Source: Hysterangium stoloniferum (Eukaryota > Basidiomycota > Agaricomycetes > Hysterangiales > Hysterangiaceae). From it: a stretch of 64,000 nucleotides of DNA. Below the pieces are notes generated by a model, which saw only the letters and a list, made by a program, of their open reading frames with translations, ran no database searches and had not been told where the DNA came from. The DNA lies in NCBI GenBank assembly GCA_015178975.1, contig WHVD01000128.1, positions 62,001 to 126,000 of the forward strand, given 5' to 3'. Made by a program: the position numbers and the translations under genes. Below, piece after piece: positions 21,751 to 33,379 of this stretch. Positions within the stretch are counted from its first letter, which is position 1. The number at the start of each line of letters is the position of its first letter.

Positions 21751-22169
21751 AAGAATGGAATTGAACTCGAATGTGAACAATGTATCAGAAGTACTGTATA
21801 TGTTTCAATATTGGACTATGACTTCCTTGGGAGAGGAGACTGGCTGAGTGCCCATAGTCAAGACCATAAGGGTCTAACAGGTAAGGATGGCTTGCCACAA
21901 TATAAATCACCAAGCATAGAGCAAGTCATTGATGAAGAAGTATAAATCAATTGGTCCAGGAATATCAGTAGGGAATTTATCATAGAAGACCCTCTAGACT
22001 AGAAGGGATGGAAAAGGAAACCTTTTGATCCAGGATCATTGCCTACATTGATACCATTAGAGGATTCAGACTCAGAAGATGATGGCCTTTCCTTGGGGAG
22101 AAACCATTGGATTAATCCCCAATGCCAATAAGTGGGTTCAGAAACCTTGATCTCTAGCCAAAAAGGAAG

Positions 22170-23112
22170 CTATGCAATCAATGGGAACTGAAATTGCTCA
22201 CCTCATCAAGAGTATCTCAAAAATTGAGGAGGAGCACATTCTTCACCCCCAGTTGTTCAAGTCATTCTTTGAACAAAAAACAGTAGATGATTTCGACCCA
22301 GTGGGACTGAAAACCTCTGAAGTTGCCACTATGGAGAAGCTCCAATTTGGAGGATCTCCAGAAAATAGTTAATTTAGAACCTGATATTCCCACTGACATT
22401 TCACCTTGTTTCAATTCTATACTGACTAAGAATGTTCAAGCTTTTGGAGTGGATGGACAACTAGGACAAGTGGATGTTGAAGTTACCATCCTGTTACAGA
22501 GTGGCATGCAACCAACCTTGGTGCCAATGTTCCAGACCTCCACCGCTAACAGGAAAGTCATTGATGAACAGATGGATACCTGGTTTCAGCAGGGAGTCAT
22601 TAAACCATCCAAGAGCCCTTGGGGAGCCCCAGCCTTTGTCATTTATTGCAACAGGAAACTTTGAGTAGTAATTGATCATTGAAAGCTAAACAACCTTACT
22701 GTCCCCAACAAGTTTCCATTATCATGCCAATTGGAAATAATGCAAGCTTTAACCAGATCTAATGTTTTGTCTTCCTTCAACACATTAGCAGGCTTCACCC
22801 AACTCAAGATACTAGAAGAAGACAAACCAAAGACTGCTTTCAGATCCCACAGAGGACTGTGGCAATTGAAAAGAATGCCATTCAGATTAAGGAATGGGCC
22901 CTCTGTTTTTCAGAGAGTGATGCAAGCTGTACTCATCCCTTTTATATGGATTTTTTGCCTGGTTTACATGATGACATCATGATCTTTTCTAAGACATGGA
23001 AGGAACATCTGGAACATTTGGATCAGGTTTTACAAGCTATCATTGCAGCTGGCATAACACTTTCCCCCAAAAAATGTTACATCAGGTACAACTCAATCCT
23101 GTTACTCAGACA
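22170..23112 (+). pseudogene. Gypsy III reverse transcriptase, first part
   Basis: Plus strand. Motifs QMDTWFQQGVIKPSKSPWGAP, FNTLAGFTQLKI, KTAFRSHRGLWQ and RNGPSVFQRVMQ belong to a gypsy reverse transcriptase. It stops at the TA where the Tc1 element is inserted and resumes at 24918. Broken. Confidence 0.75.
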
Positions 23113-23561
23113 TACAGTAAGGGACAAAACCCTTCCAATGATTCTTAGTTGTGCAAATATTCTTGAATAACTCAAGAACCACTGTAGATAATGACCTGAA
23201 ATTTGGTGGTTGGTTAGGTCTGTATGTTATCTATATGCCCTTAAAATATTATGATATATGTAGTATTACCCATGCTATAAACAAAATAATAACAAAATCA
23301 CATTGGAAGGGTTTTGTCCCAGTCACATCATTAGCACAAAACCTTATTGATTATCTGCAAATAAGGTTTTGTTTAATCATGTAACCTGTCAAAATTAGAT
23401 ATATATATAGTTGTTCACTTTCTAGTTCACTTTCTAGTTCAACAACATCCCCACAACTCAATATTCTGTTGAATGAGTAATGGTTGACCTGGATATATTA
23501 ATATCTTACTGATGACTAATCATCTCAGTAGTAACTGGTTCTTAATAGAACTACTTTTAAT

Positions 23562-23641
23562 GGCCTGATAGCTCAGGAGTTAAGAGCACTAGACATGTAA
23601 TCCAAACTTAGTGGTCGCTGGTTCAAATCCAGCTCAGGTCA
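23562..23641 (+). tRNA. tRNA-Thr(TGT)-like sequence inside the Tc1 element
   Basis: GGCCTGA pairs with TCAGGTC (7 bp, one G-T) to form the acceptor stem with discriminator A. The D arm is GCTC/GAGC with loop AGGAGTTAA. The T arm is a perfect GCTGG/CCAGC with loop TTCAAAT, and the variable loop is TGGTC. The A box (TAGCTCAGGAGTT) and B box (GGTTCAAATCC) look usable. The anticodon arm is odd: CTAGA-CATGTAATCCAAA-CTTAG, about 6 nt too long, with A instead of T before the TGT anticodon and imperfect stem pairs. It may be a pseudo-tRNA or hold a tiny intron. No CCA is encoded, as in eukaryotes. Confidence 0.55.
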
Positions 23642-23683
23642 ATATTTTCAGCCTGCTTATGTAATTCTTACATATTCTACACC

Positions 23684-24700
23684 ATGAAAGCTCTTATTCC
23701 TGCTCAGGTTAGCCACACACTCACTTTGCTCAATAAGGGCAAGTTTGCTTCTCAGATCTCTGTAATCACTGGCAGAGGTCTGTCTACTATATCCAGAATT
23801 TGCTTTATCCATTGCCCATCACTTGTCAAAGCAGCTGGTGGCCATCCATGTAAGCTTTCTCCCTCAGGTATTTATTATTCCATCCAACAAATCACTGCTC
23901 AGAAGGCCGAACATGCCACTGAGGTCACCAAAATCCTTCAAAATATGACTGGAGAGTTCATTTCAGTGAAGACTGTTCATAGAGCACTCAAGAAGGCTGG
24001 ATTGAGGGCTGTGGTGAAGAGAAAAAGACCTTTACTCACTCAGAGGCATAGGAAGGCAAGGATGGACTTTGCTCTGGCATACAAGGACTGGGCTGTGGAT
24101 GATTGGAAGAGGGTTGTTTGGTCAGATGAGACAAAAATCAATCATTTGGGATCAGATGGGGAGGAAGTGGGTGTGGAAAAGGGCAGAAGAGGGGCTCAGT
24201 GATAGGGTGGTTGATGGTACAGTTAAGTTTGGAGGAGGAAATCTGATGTTGTGGGGCTGTATGTTGTGGGAAGGACCAGGATCCTCCACCAAGATTGATG
24301 GAAGGATGGATGCTAACCTTATGTTAGTATTCTGGAAGATGAACTTCAAGCAATTATGGAGTATTATGGCAAGAACACAGAAAATGTGGTCTTTCAGCAA
24401 GACAATGACCCCAAATACAAGAGCAAGAAGGCCATCAATTGGTTTAAAGACAATGGATTTGTGGTCATGGTATGGCCACCTCAGTCTGCTGACCTTAATC
24501 CAATTGAACACCTCTGGTATTACCTCAAAAAGAGGCTGGGAGAGTATGAAATGGCATCCAAGAGTATTCATGAGTTGTGGGAGAGGGTTCAGACAGAGTG
24601 GGAGAAGATCCCTGTCTCTACTTGTCAGAACTTGATAGAGAGTATACCTAGAAGGGTTGAGGCTGTTTTGAAGGCCAAGAGAGGCTATACCAAGCACTAA
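23684..24700 (+). pseudogene. Tc1 transposase (DD34E), two frameshifts
   Basis: The N-terminal helix-turn-helix half begins MKALIPAQVSHTLTLLNKG. The catalytic domain has WSDETKINHLGSDG (first Asp), VFQQDNDPKY (second Asp) and SADLNPIEHLW (Glu), with 34 residues between second Asp and Glu, so DD34E, the Tc1 group. The C-terminus ends KRGYTKH. The reading shifts frame near 24160 (an extra G in ATGGGGAGG) and again near 24330, so this copy is probably inactive. Length without the shifts would be about 340 aa, normal for Tc1. Confidence 0.85.
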
Positions 24701-24917
24701 ATTGTTTGATTTGTGTTCTTTTTATACCAGGGACAAAACCCTTCCAATGTGATTTTATTAGTGTTTTGTTTATAGTGTGTGCTTATGTCATAATATTTTA
24801 GATAACATATTGACCTAACCAACCACCAAATTTCAGGTCTGTATCTACAGTGGTTCTTGAGTTATTCAAGAAGCTTTGCACAACTAAAAATCATTGGAAG
24901 GGTTTTGTCTCTCACTG

Positions 24918-25386
24918 TAAGGTGTCACAACTTGGTTTCTCAACCTATCAAGAAAGCATTGCTGCTATATTAGAACTAGCTCAAGCCAATAAGTTAGGAG
25001 AGTTACAGTCCATCCTTGGAATGGTCTTATATTTTTCAGCTTATATACCATTCTACTCCTGGATAGTCTCTCCATTATTCAATCTCTTAAAAAAGGGAAC
25101 CCACTGGACCTGGAACTCCAAACATACCAGAGTCTTTGAAGACATCGAGGTCACATTGAGTTCTGCTTCTGTTTTAGGTCACTCCATTAGTGGAATACCC
25201 TACCATCTGTATACAGACACTTCCAATTTTGCCCTGGGATGCTGCCTCCAACAAGTCCAGAAAACAACACTACAGGATTTAAAGGACACCACAATGTATG
25301 CTCAAGCAAGATCCACTTTTGAATAATCACAAGAAGTACCTGTCTTTGTTACTTGGTACAAAACCAAGGAACCAGAAGTCACCTGG
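24918..25386 (+). pseudogene. Gypsy III reverse transcriptase/RNase H, middle part
   Basis: Plus strand. KVSQLGFSTYQES, LGELQSILGMVLYFSAYIP and YTDTSNFALGCCLQQ are the end of a gypsy reverse transcriptase and the start of its RNase H. It lies between the Tc1 element and the nested LTRs. Broken. Confidence 0.75.
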
Positions 25387-27050
25387 TGTTATGACTGGAA
25401 AACCTGCTGGACTCCGGGCACTACCCTATACGCACCCACACCCTACATGCACCAGTTATCGGTTTACCAGAATACCTGTGTTATGACCAGAATTCCCGCC
25501 GGACTCTGGGCACTAACTTATATGCACCCACACTCTATATGCACCAATTGTCAGTTTACCGGAATTCCCGCTGGACTCCATACATCACACCTGACCACAT
25601 TTGACTTCATTACTTCATGTATCAGTCACCGGAATACCCGCCAGGCTCCATCCCTGTTTATCTCTGACCCCATCCCATGCATCAGTCACTGGACCCCACT
25701 CGGAAAACCCATCAGCCCTCTAACTGAGCCCCATTCCCATTATAGTCAAATAACCTGTCATGATTCAGACTCCGCTCCCGCTCCATTCCTGTTATGGTTT
25801 TATGACCTGCCATGATTCAGACTCCACTCCGTTCCATCCCATTCCTAACACCAAGTTTGGTGTTTACTTACCTTGTTTTATGTTTGTTAGTTTAGTTTTC
25901 ATTATTACTGGATTTGGTATGTTATTTATTCTACAGTCTATATAGTCTGGCAGATGTTGTACATACAATCCAGTCAGAAAATCAGCTTAGATTCTCCCCA
26001 GTAATTTTAGTATATTTTCCACTCTAAATTCCTCTTTGAATCACACTGCTCTTACTAGTTGGAGCCCATGGGCTCTGACACATCTATCACCTGACCTCCA
26101 ACTTATCTATCTCGACTCCCCGACCTCTCGACCCACGAACCCTGCCTGGACTTCCCAGGATTCCGGTCCACTCGTTTGAAATTGGACAAGACAATCTCAC
26201 AAGGGCACAGCCTATAAGCTGAAGCCAAGTCCTACTGGCTTTCCCACGGGTTTCTCCAGAAACCCTCCGTGTATGCACCCTTAACAACCCACCAGACTCT
26301 GAACATCAGATCTGCCCATGCTCGACCTTTGTCACTTCATGTATCAGTCACCAGAATACCCGCCCAAACCCACACCTGTCTATCTCTGACCCTGTCCCAC
26401 GTACCAGTCACTGGACTCCTCTCAGAATACCCAACAGCTCTCTAACTGAGCCCCATTCCCATTATGGTCAAATGACCTGTTACAATTCGGACTCCACTCC
26501 TGCCCCATTCCCATTATGGTTTAACTACCTGTCACATTTCAGACTCCACTCCACTCCATTCCATTCCTAACACCAAACTTGGTGTTTACTTATCTCATTT
26601 CATGTTTACTAGTTTAGATTTCATTATTACTGGATTTGGTATGTTATACATTCCACAGTATATATAGTCTGGCAGATGTTGTACATATAATCCAGTCAGA
26701 AAATCAGCTTAGATTCTCCCCAGTAATCTCAGTATATTTTCTGCTCTAATCTTCTCTTTGAAACACACCGCTATTTACCTCGTCGGAGCCCACAGGCTCT
26801 GACCCATCTATCACTTGACCTCTGACTCATCACTGCCTGACCTCTCGACCTCTGCAGAATTCCCACAGTCAACCCTCTGACCTCTCAACCCTCCAATTAC
26901 TCCCAGACTCCCCGGGATTCCCATCCACCTGTCTGAAATTGGACAACACAATCTCACAAGGGCACAGCCCATAAGCTGAAGCCAAGTCCTACCAGCTTTC
27001 CCACAGGTTTCTCTGGAAACCCTCCTCTAAGCTTCGCATGCAACTTAACA
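25387..27050 (+). mobile_element. Solo LTR1 containing a second solo LTR1, CCTGG target duplication
   Basis: The outer LTR starts TGTTATGACTGG at 25387 and ends CAACTTAACA at 27050, flanked by CCTGG at 25382-25386 and 27051-27055. It is split after 92 bp by the inner LTR at 25479-26286. Both carry the AACACCAA(A/G)(T/C)TTGGTGTT palindrome and TATA box. The inner one must be the younger. Confidence 0.85.
25479..26286 (+). mobile_element. Inner solo LTR1
   Basis: It runs from TGTTATGACCAG to CACCCTTAACA, 808 bp. Flanks ACCTG and ACCCA agree in three of five bases, compatible with a decayed duplication. Confidence 0.8.
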
Positions 27051-27700
27051 CCTGGGTGGACTCTTGGGCCTCAGACTTTGACAGCACTAGCATCACTGTT
27101 GAACATGTCATCACCTACTGGAGCTATACACTTAAGAAGGCTGAATATAACTACTCAGCTATGGAATGTGAAGCATTAGCAGCCAAGGCGGGACTGGTTC
27201 ATTTCCAACTGTTCATAGAGGGTGAACACATACTACTCATTACAGATCATGCAGCCTTGCAATGGGCCAGGTCATATGAGAACACTAATTGTAGACTGGC
27301 CACATGGGGGGCAGTATATGCTGCATACCCTGGTTTAGAAATCTTACATTGTGCAGGAAGAGTTCACAGTAACATGGATCTGCTATCCAGACTTCTGCAT
27401 ACACCTGACTTCATGAGTCCCATCAGGGATGATCTACCTTCTATAGCATCGAGCTCCCTTGAGAAGGACACTAATGAGAAGCTATGGGATGACAAACCAG
27501 CTGAAAGAGCAGTCTTCATCACCTAATGTGAGCTAGTAGAACCTTCAGAATGGGAAAGGACATTCTCCCAACTGAATGGGACATCTACAATCTTCCCAGA
27601 GATGATGAAACAGATGAATGGAGCTTCATAACCCTGAACTCCCAACTACTCCTAGAATTAATGAGGACTATGTGAAAGCATTTTGTGATGGGTATGATAC
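27051..27700 (+). pseudogene. Gypsy III RNase H, later part
   Basis: Plus strand. YWSYTLKKAEYNYSAMECEALA, LLITDHAALQWA and HCAGRVHSNMDLLSRL are RNase H motifs of Ty3/gypsy. It is followed by unrecognised coding remains up to the LTR3 insertion. Broken. Confidence 0.75.
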
Positions 27701-28217
27701 TTAGCTGAATCAACTGGATGGTTGAAATGCTAAGGATCATGGGGATAAGAGCTGTGGCTGGCTAACAATGTCTTTAAGAGAATTAGGAGAAAGCAAAGGG
27801 CTTCAAAACAAAAGAGGGTAATCTAAGTTGATATTTGAACTAGAAAACTATAGCATACATAATAGGGTCTTTATACAAAAGTGTAATGGATGATTGCAAG
27901 GTCAATCAAGGAAGCAAGAAGTCATGATGGGTTGAGAAAAGCAGGGAAAAGGAACAAAGAACAAACTAAAACTAAAAGTGATGAAACACAAGTATTCTAA
28001 AGGTTGTGAGGTGGCAAATAATCTTTACATAGAACAGGTGATGGGAGAGCATTGGGATGGAGACAGGACAGAATGACCCAAAGGGTAATCTACAGAAAAC
28101 CAAGTGTCAGGGTGTTGCAGGTGGTGATACCATGGTCAGAGGTACTTATAGTGGAGTGCTAGAGGGTTATGAGAGTAAAGCCAATTTGCAGGGGTCCAAA
28201 TGATAGGGAACATAACA
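27701..28217 (-). mobile_element. Solo LTR (LTR3 family) with GATAC target duplication
   Basis: GATAC flanks it at 27696-27700 and 28218-28222. On the minus strand it starts TGTTATGTTCCC. It is homologous to 52760-53277 through shared blocks such as GGGTAATCTAAGT, GTAATGGATGA and GAACAGGTGATGGGAG. The distal end is eroded. Confidence 0.7.
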
Positions 28218-28234
28218 GATACCAAATATCACGT

Positions 28235-28422
28235 CATAACCCAAATAATATTGTTTAACCATCACATTTGTACATATTTTAAAGGGCATACAAGTATTAA
28301 AGATAACAATTTGAGGGTAATGTAATATAAATGTAGTCATAGCCAGAAGGAATTGTCTGACTTAGAGATATGAGGATTTTTCAGTAGAACTTTGTATATT
28401 GAAGAAGTTGTGACCATCCTCC
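28235..28422 (-). mobile_element. Second copy (partial) of the MITE-like element
   Basis: Reverse-oriented match to 14201-14480: CATAACCCAAATAAT, TGTAGTCATAGCCAG and TTTGTATATT are shared. On the minus strand the end is GGAGGATGGTCAC, close to the GGAGGATAGTCAT tip of the other copy. Confidence 0.5.
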
Positions 28423-29587
28423 ATTATGGAAGTAGCCAGTAGTACCAGAAAATGTACCAGTCACCATTCATACACCATAGGAAATTATATACAATAGATT
28501 ATATTAAATGGCATTGTGTAGGATGTAATATGGAGAATATGAGAACTATTTACTTCCCACAATTTGTTTAACAATATTGGAGCCTCCCAATAGATATCAT
28601 TATTTAAATAATGAGTTTTTTTTAGCAATATAATTTATGTTAGTAAACATCTGATATTATGTTAATTGCAGACATGCTCCTGACTCATTTCTTCATTAAT
28701 ACAATATTTTTCACAGTTTCTTCTGAAATTCCCATATTCCAAGCACCTGCTTAATTACTTCTTTCCTATTGGATATTTGCCATGTAATTCTACACAGCTT
28801 CTCTCTTTATTTTTCACAGCCTTGCAAATATTATTGTTGCATGATTATTGTGCCATTGCATGTACTGTACATATTTGGTTCTACTTATGTTCCCCTTATG
28901 TATATAAGGGCTCTCTTTTCCAAATTGTTGAGCAAGCAACTTGTTATATCTCTCATTCAAAGCTCATTCCTAAGTCAAGTCCTAAGTCTTACTTTTACGG
29001 CCACTTAGGGATATTATCATATCACTTTCTGTTGAGGTTTATACATGTATGCTCTATGTCATCAGCCTTATGTCAGCCTTCTATTTGTATCTACATCCAC
29101 ATCATACTAATCCTACCTTTGGCCTTATTCATGGTGTATATTTGGTTGTAGACTAACAATACTAACAACTGTGTTAACAATCATTTCAAAGACTCAGCCA
29201 TCATACACAAGTTATTAAGGATTATCCTAGTAACAAAATTACAGCAGAATGAAAGGAACATACAGTATGACCTTAAAAATAATAAGGAAAAGGAAACAAC
29301 TACCAAGATATTAGGAGGATACAACAAGACAGAGGGAGATGTGAAGTGAAATGAGGACTACATACAATAATATCCATGGAGCAGTCACTCTGGCAGAATT
29401 GTAAGTCCAGGATACATGAACAGAGAGACAAGAGGGGCTGAGGTTGAATATGAGGTGCAGAGGACCTGAAAACTGTATACAAGGTCTGCCAGGTCCATAA
29501 ATGGGATATTCCCTTACATTATGCATCTTTCAGATAAATGGAGAAGTTGAACTATTACATCTCATAGATGTCACCCTAACCACACAT
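28423..29587. other. AT-rich stretch without a recognised gene
   Basis: A TATA-like TATGTATATAAGGG lies at 28896-28909 in sequence that resembles an LTR promoter region, but no ends were found. Nothing else recognised. It separates the transposon pile from the NLR gene. Confidence 0.4.
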
Positions 29588-32500
29588 TTACACCTCCCCA
29601 TCCAACCTTTTCAAAGCCTCCTGTGTGGATGTTAAATTTGCCATTGCCAGGAGAGAGTCTGGATGTTGTGGGCCATGGAGCCTTGTTTGGACCTCTAGGA
29701 CATATATTTCCAACTTTTCAGCTTTTTTCCACTCTCCAACATCTCCATAGCTACAAGCCAAGTTGGCCATTGATCGTAGGGTGGCTGGATGCTCATTGCC
29801 TAATTTCCCTTGCATCCCTTCCATTACTTTAATCTTCAATGCTTTTGCTTCCTCAAATCTACCTAGATCCCTGTAAATGGATGCCAAGTTGCCCATTGCC
29901 TGAAGAGTATTTGGGTGCTCTCCACCCATTACTTTCCCCAGATAGGTACATAAATCAATTCTTAAGGCTAATGCTTTGTCCCATTGCCCCAGCTCTCGGT
30001 AGGTTGCAGCCAAGTTATTCATGATCCATAGTGTATTTTGATGTTCTGTACCTAGCTCCCTCTTCCAGACCTCAAATACCTTTTTCTCTAACATCTCTGC
30101 TTCTTGCCATCTTTCCAACTCACTATATGTGAAAGCCAAACTTGACATTGTGAACAGAGTGTCTGGATGATCTGGACCAAGAATTTTCTGCTGGACATCC
30201 AAGACCTGTGCCTTTAATACTTCAGCTTTTTTCCATCTTCCAAGACTGTGCTGTGTGTTTGCCAAATTGTCCATTGCAACTAGTGTATAAGGGTGTTCCA
30301 ACCCAAGATTCTGTTGTCGAGTAGTTAATACTACTACCTCCAGTTCTTCTGCCTCTTTCCATTTTCCCAGCTCTGTGTAGGTAGATGCCAAATTGCTCAT
30401 TGCCTCCAATGTATCTGGATGCTTTGGACCAAATCTAGCCTTTCGGACTTCAAAGACATCTATCTCCAGTGATTCAGCTTCTGTCAACTTTCCAAGTTTT
30501 CTGAATGTATGACCTAGCTGGGCCATTGCTACCAAAATAGTGCCATCATCTTGACTTAAGAGTTTTTTTCGAAGCCTCAATACTTCCATCTCCAATTTTT
30601 CAGCCTGCAGCCACTTTCCAAGGTCTCTATAAGTCGATGCTAACTGAGCCATTGCATCTAGTGTTGCTGGATGTTCTAAACCAAGTTTTTCTCTTCTCCT
30701 CTCCATGTTGGTTGCTAACAAAGTCTCTGCATTCTTCCATTGACCACATGCATTCAACACTTTGGCAAATCCCACAGCCAAGTCATCATAATGATCCCAT
30801 TGAACCTTTGTAGTAGTATACTCTTGGAAGGCCTCAATATGGGGGCTGAGTTGTAGATGAAATGAGACATCATCCATAATGTTCTCAGGAGTGATGCAGG
30901 CCACTAACAGTGCTCTAGCTGAGGGTATATAAAGCAAGGCATCTGTCTCTTTTGCCTTATATCTAGCCCATAAATGAATGATAGGATGCAAAGTCCATGA
31001 CAAGGATTGTGTGGTAACTCCATCTGTAGATACTAATGAGTAATCATAAAGAACCTTCATCCCTTGTCTGAGCCGTGTATTGTCCCATCTATTGTACTCA
31101 TCATCACATTCAAGTAGATTGGCAGGCAGATCAGGAAATGTCATTTTCAATTGATTATCATATGTCTTAGGTAGGGCTGCTGTAGCAGCTTTTTGAAATA
31201 TATCCTCCATGATGTTCTGGTGGTGAAAGAAGCCTAGAATTTTAAGAAGGAATAATGCATCTGCTGCTTCCTCTGATTTCTTTGCTAGTTGCTCAATGAT
31301 ATTGTAGGACATATTCAGAGCACCATAAACACTGGAGTTATAGCCTAAAGCCCCTTGCATAGATTGGTCCTTTCCCTTCAATATGGCTGACATATACTTT
31401 TCATGGATTCTTACATAGTCTTGGGATATGCAGCGACCTGTATGTATTGTTGCTGCCGCAATGTCCACAGCAAGGGGCAGATACCCAAGTTTTTTTACAA
31501 TCTCTTCAGACATTGAATCTTTTGAAATATCAGAAAGACCACTGTGTTCCCTTGGATACTGCAATAGTGCAAGGGCATCCTTTTTGGACATCGGCTCCAC
31601 TTTTATGGCTTGTGTCACAGCATTTGTTAGCGGCGTGTTGCGAGTAGTAATAAGCACATGCTTTTTGGCAAGTGGCACTAGATATTTTTGCACTTCCATA
31701 TTTATCCCATCAGCATTGTCAAAGACCAGTAGGCAGGTGTTTTCATTGTGTTTAATCCAATTTATGATGGCCATATCCGATTTGTCAATATCCAGTGCCT
31801 TTGCAGCAGGATCATCAGCCATACCAGCAAAGCTGGCAGCTAATGTGTCTGAGCTTGTAGCATCAATCCAAAAAATCCGCCAGTAGCTGAAAGGAAATCC
31901 CAGGTGTTAACTCAATAGCAGTTCCATTGTCAGGTTACCAACTTACTGATCCAACATCCCTTCAATAAATTTCAGACTGATTTGGGTTTTACCAACCCCG
32001 CCCATCCCATGCAAAAGGAAGTGCTTCCATCTTGCATCGGGCTCATGCCGAGTGAAGAACTCCCTCAATCGTTGAAGATATTCTTCCCGTCCTATAAACC
32101 TTGGACTAGGTCGGAGCCTGGCATTATATACTACTTCTGTTAACTTGCCCCCTGCTGCCAGATGAGATAATATACCATTGGAATATCAGAGTTGATCCAT
32201 ACCATCCTTCTTATTAAACTCTATCCACCTTGGCGTAATGACACCTGGTGATTTAACAGCCATGTCATGCAAAACCCCCCACACTATCTTAAAATCATCA
32301 TCAGTCACCGAGGCAAATTTTGACATCCCACTATGGTCCTTGCGCAAGCCTATTCCTTGTGCATTAACGGTACCCGGGACCACAGCAGACACTTGGGGAA
32401 CAATCTAAACAACGGTGTGATCAGATATCTCTTCGGAGTTGCTGTCAACATACAATTTTGGTGCTGCCATCAGGAAGTACAGTTTTTATATCTTCATAGA

Positions 32501-33379
32501 AGAACACAGTGCGGAAAGACCTGCTGATGGGATTATAATCAGAGAGTTGTTGCTGTAACCACTCAGAATTGGAATTGAGTGAGAATGATCGGGCAGATGT
32601 TATTGTGTCACTGCCTTGATGTGGTGTGCCCAGGAAGAGAATACCATAAGTTGACAAGGCTATCCATTTGTGCTCAACAAGATGGTCCACAGTAGCATTG
32701 TTGGCTTGTATCAATGCCTGTGATCAATTAGTGATAAGCCCACCGCTATTAGGACTGGACATACACATTTGAGAATAATGCCCCCAAGGCAGTGTGCGAT
32801 GAAAATAATGGGCCGGTCCTGGAGTGTATGTGGGTACAAGCATGGAGGAGTGATCAGTGTCACAAACCGTAGTCCTAGTAATCCCCCTTTCAATGGATAG
32901 ACGAGCAAGGAAGTTCTGTGCCTGGCTATGCAACGTCAGCTCCGATGTGACCGCTTCGTCACCGGTGGATGCATCATAGCCATATGTTAAGATTCGGGCA
33001 TGAGGAATGCAATTTGGCAAAAAATCCCTCAGCCAGAGCTTTCCGTTGTCAGCTGTCCATGATCTCTCCCGATGCCCATCAAGGCCATGTATTGCGACGA
33101 TACTGGAAATGTATGATGGGGTGGTCTGTCACATGGGGGAATGAAATTTGATTTCCTCACTCACTCAATAGTGGGCGAAACTCCAGGGACAAGCACTCCA
33201 AATCCCCGATCATTATATTCGTTCTCTCGACTGCCAGACGCGGATGCACTGTGCTCTTGCTCGACTTCACTCCCTACATGCTGAGAATTTGCTAGAATCC
33301 CCGTCGCTGGGGGGGAGAGTCCCCTTTCGTCGCATGGGTCCCATAAGGCTTCCTTGATATGCTTGAAAAGAATGTTCAT
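29588..33379 (-). CDS. Fungal NLR: alpha/beta-hydrolase (SesB/PGAP1-like) - NB-ARC - TPR
   Basis: Predicted cytosolic receptor of the fungal NLR class, thought to act in non-self recognition. Seven exons fit GT/AG introns of 47-62 bp: 33379-33165, 33102-32868, 32818-32765, 32717-32454, 32404-32203, 32154-31947 and 31886-29588. They total 3477 nt, an in-frame 1158 aa. Residues about 70-385 form an alpha/beta hydrolase (DIVAIHGLDGHRERSW, RPIIFIAHCLGG, YGILFLGTPHQGSD, KDHSGMSKF). The usual nucleophile elbow HSLGG reads HCLGG, so Ser is replaced by Cys. NB-ARC follows with Walker A GMGGVGKTQ, Walker B CLLVFDNAD, HVLITTRN and GYLPLAVDIAA. About nine 42-residue TPRs of the kinesin-light-chain type (EHPxTLxAMxNLAxxYxxLG) end the protein. 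The intron at 32155-32202 removes an in-frame TGA. No break seen. Confidence 0.88.

Larger units (their letters stand above)
23115..24917 (+). mobile_element. Tc1/mariner DNA transposon, full length
   Basis: A 1803-bp element flanked by the TA duplication (23113-23114 and 24918-24919). Long terminal inverted repeats start CAGTAAGGGACAAAAC and CAGTGAGAGACAAAAC, and inner blocks CTTGAATAACTCAAGAACC and GGTTCTTGAGTTATTCAAG also match inverted. It carries a tRNA-like sequence (23562-23641) upstream of the transposase (23684-24700). Host site: the reverse transcriptase of gypsy III. The clean TA and paired ends suggest a relatively recent arrival. Confidence 0.9.
18535..28240 (+). mobile_element. 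Ty3/gypsy element III, large fossil with nested insertions
   Basis: Plus strand. 5' LTR (18535-19161), tRNA primer site (19163-19181), gag with zinc knuckle, reverse transcriptase and RNase H are readable. A Tc1/mariner element (23115-24917), two nested LTR1 solo LTRs (25387-27050) and an LTR3 solo LTR (27701-28217) sit inside it. No 3' LTR is found. It is inserted in gag of element C, so it is younger than C and older than its own insertions. Broken, with many lesions. Confidence 0.8.

Noticed and set aside
24152-24697. Minus-strand ORF of 181 codons opposite the Tc1 transposase
   Set aside because: Sh­adow of a recognised transposase on the other strand.
28769-29151. Hydrophobic ORFs in AT-rich DNA before the NLR
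   Set aside because: Overlapping frames of Phe/Tyr/Ile-rich low-complexity translation with no start context; looks like LTR-like or intergenic sequence.
32155-32202. In-frame TGA in the NLR as evidence of a pseudogene
   Set aside because: It lies in a 48-bp GT...AG intron whose removal keeps the frame through to Walker A; total coding length is then a multiple of three.
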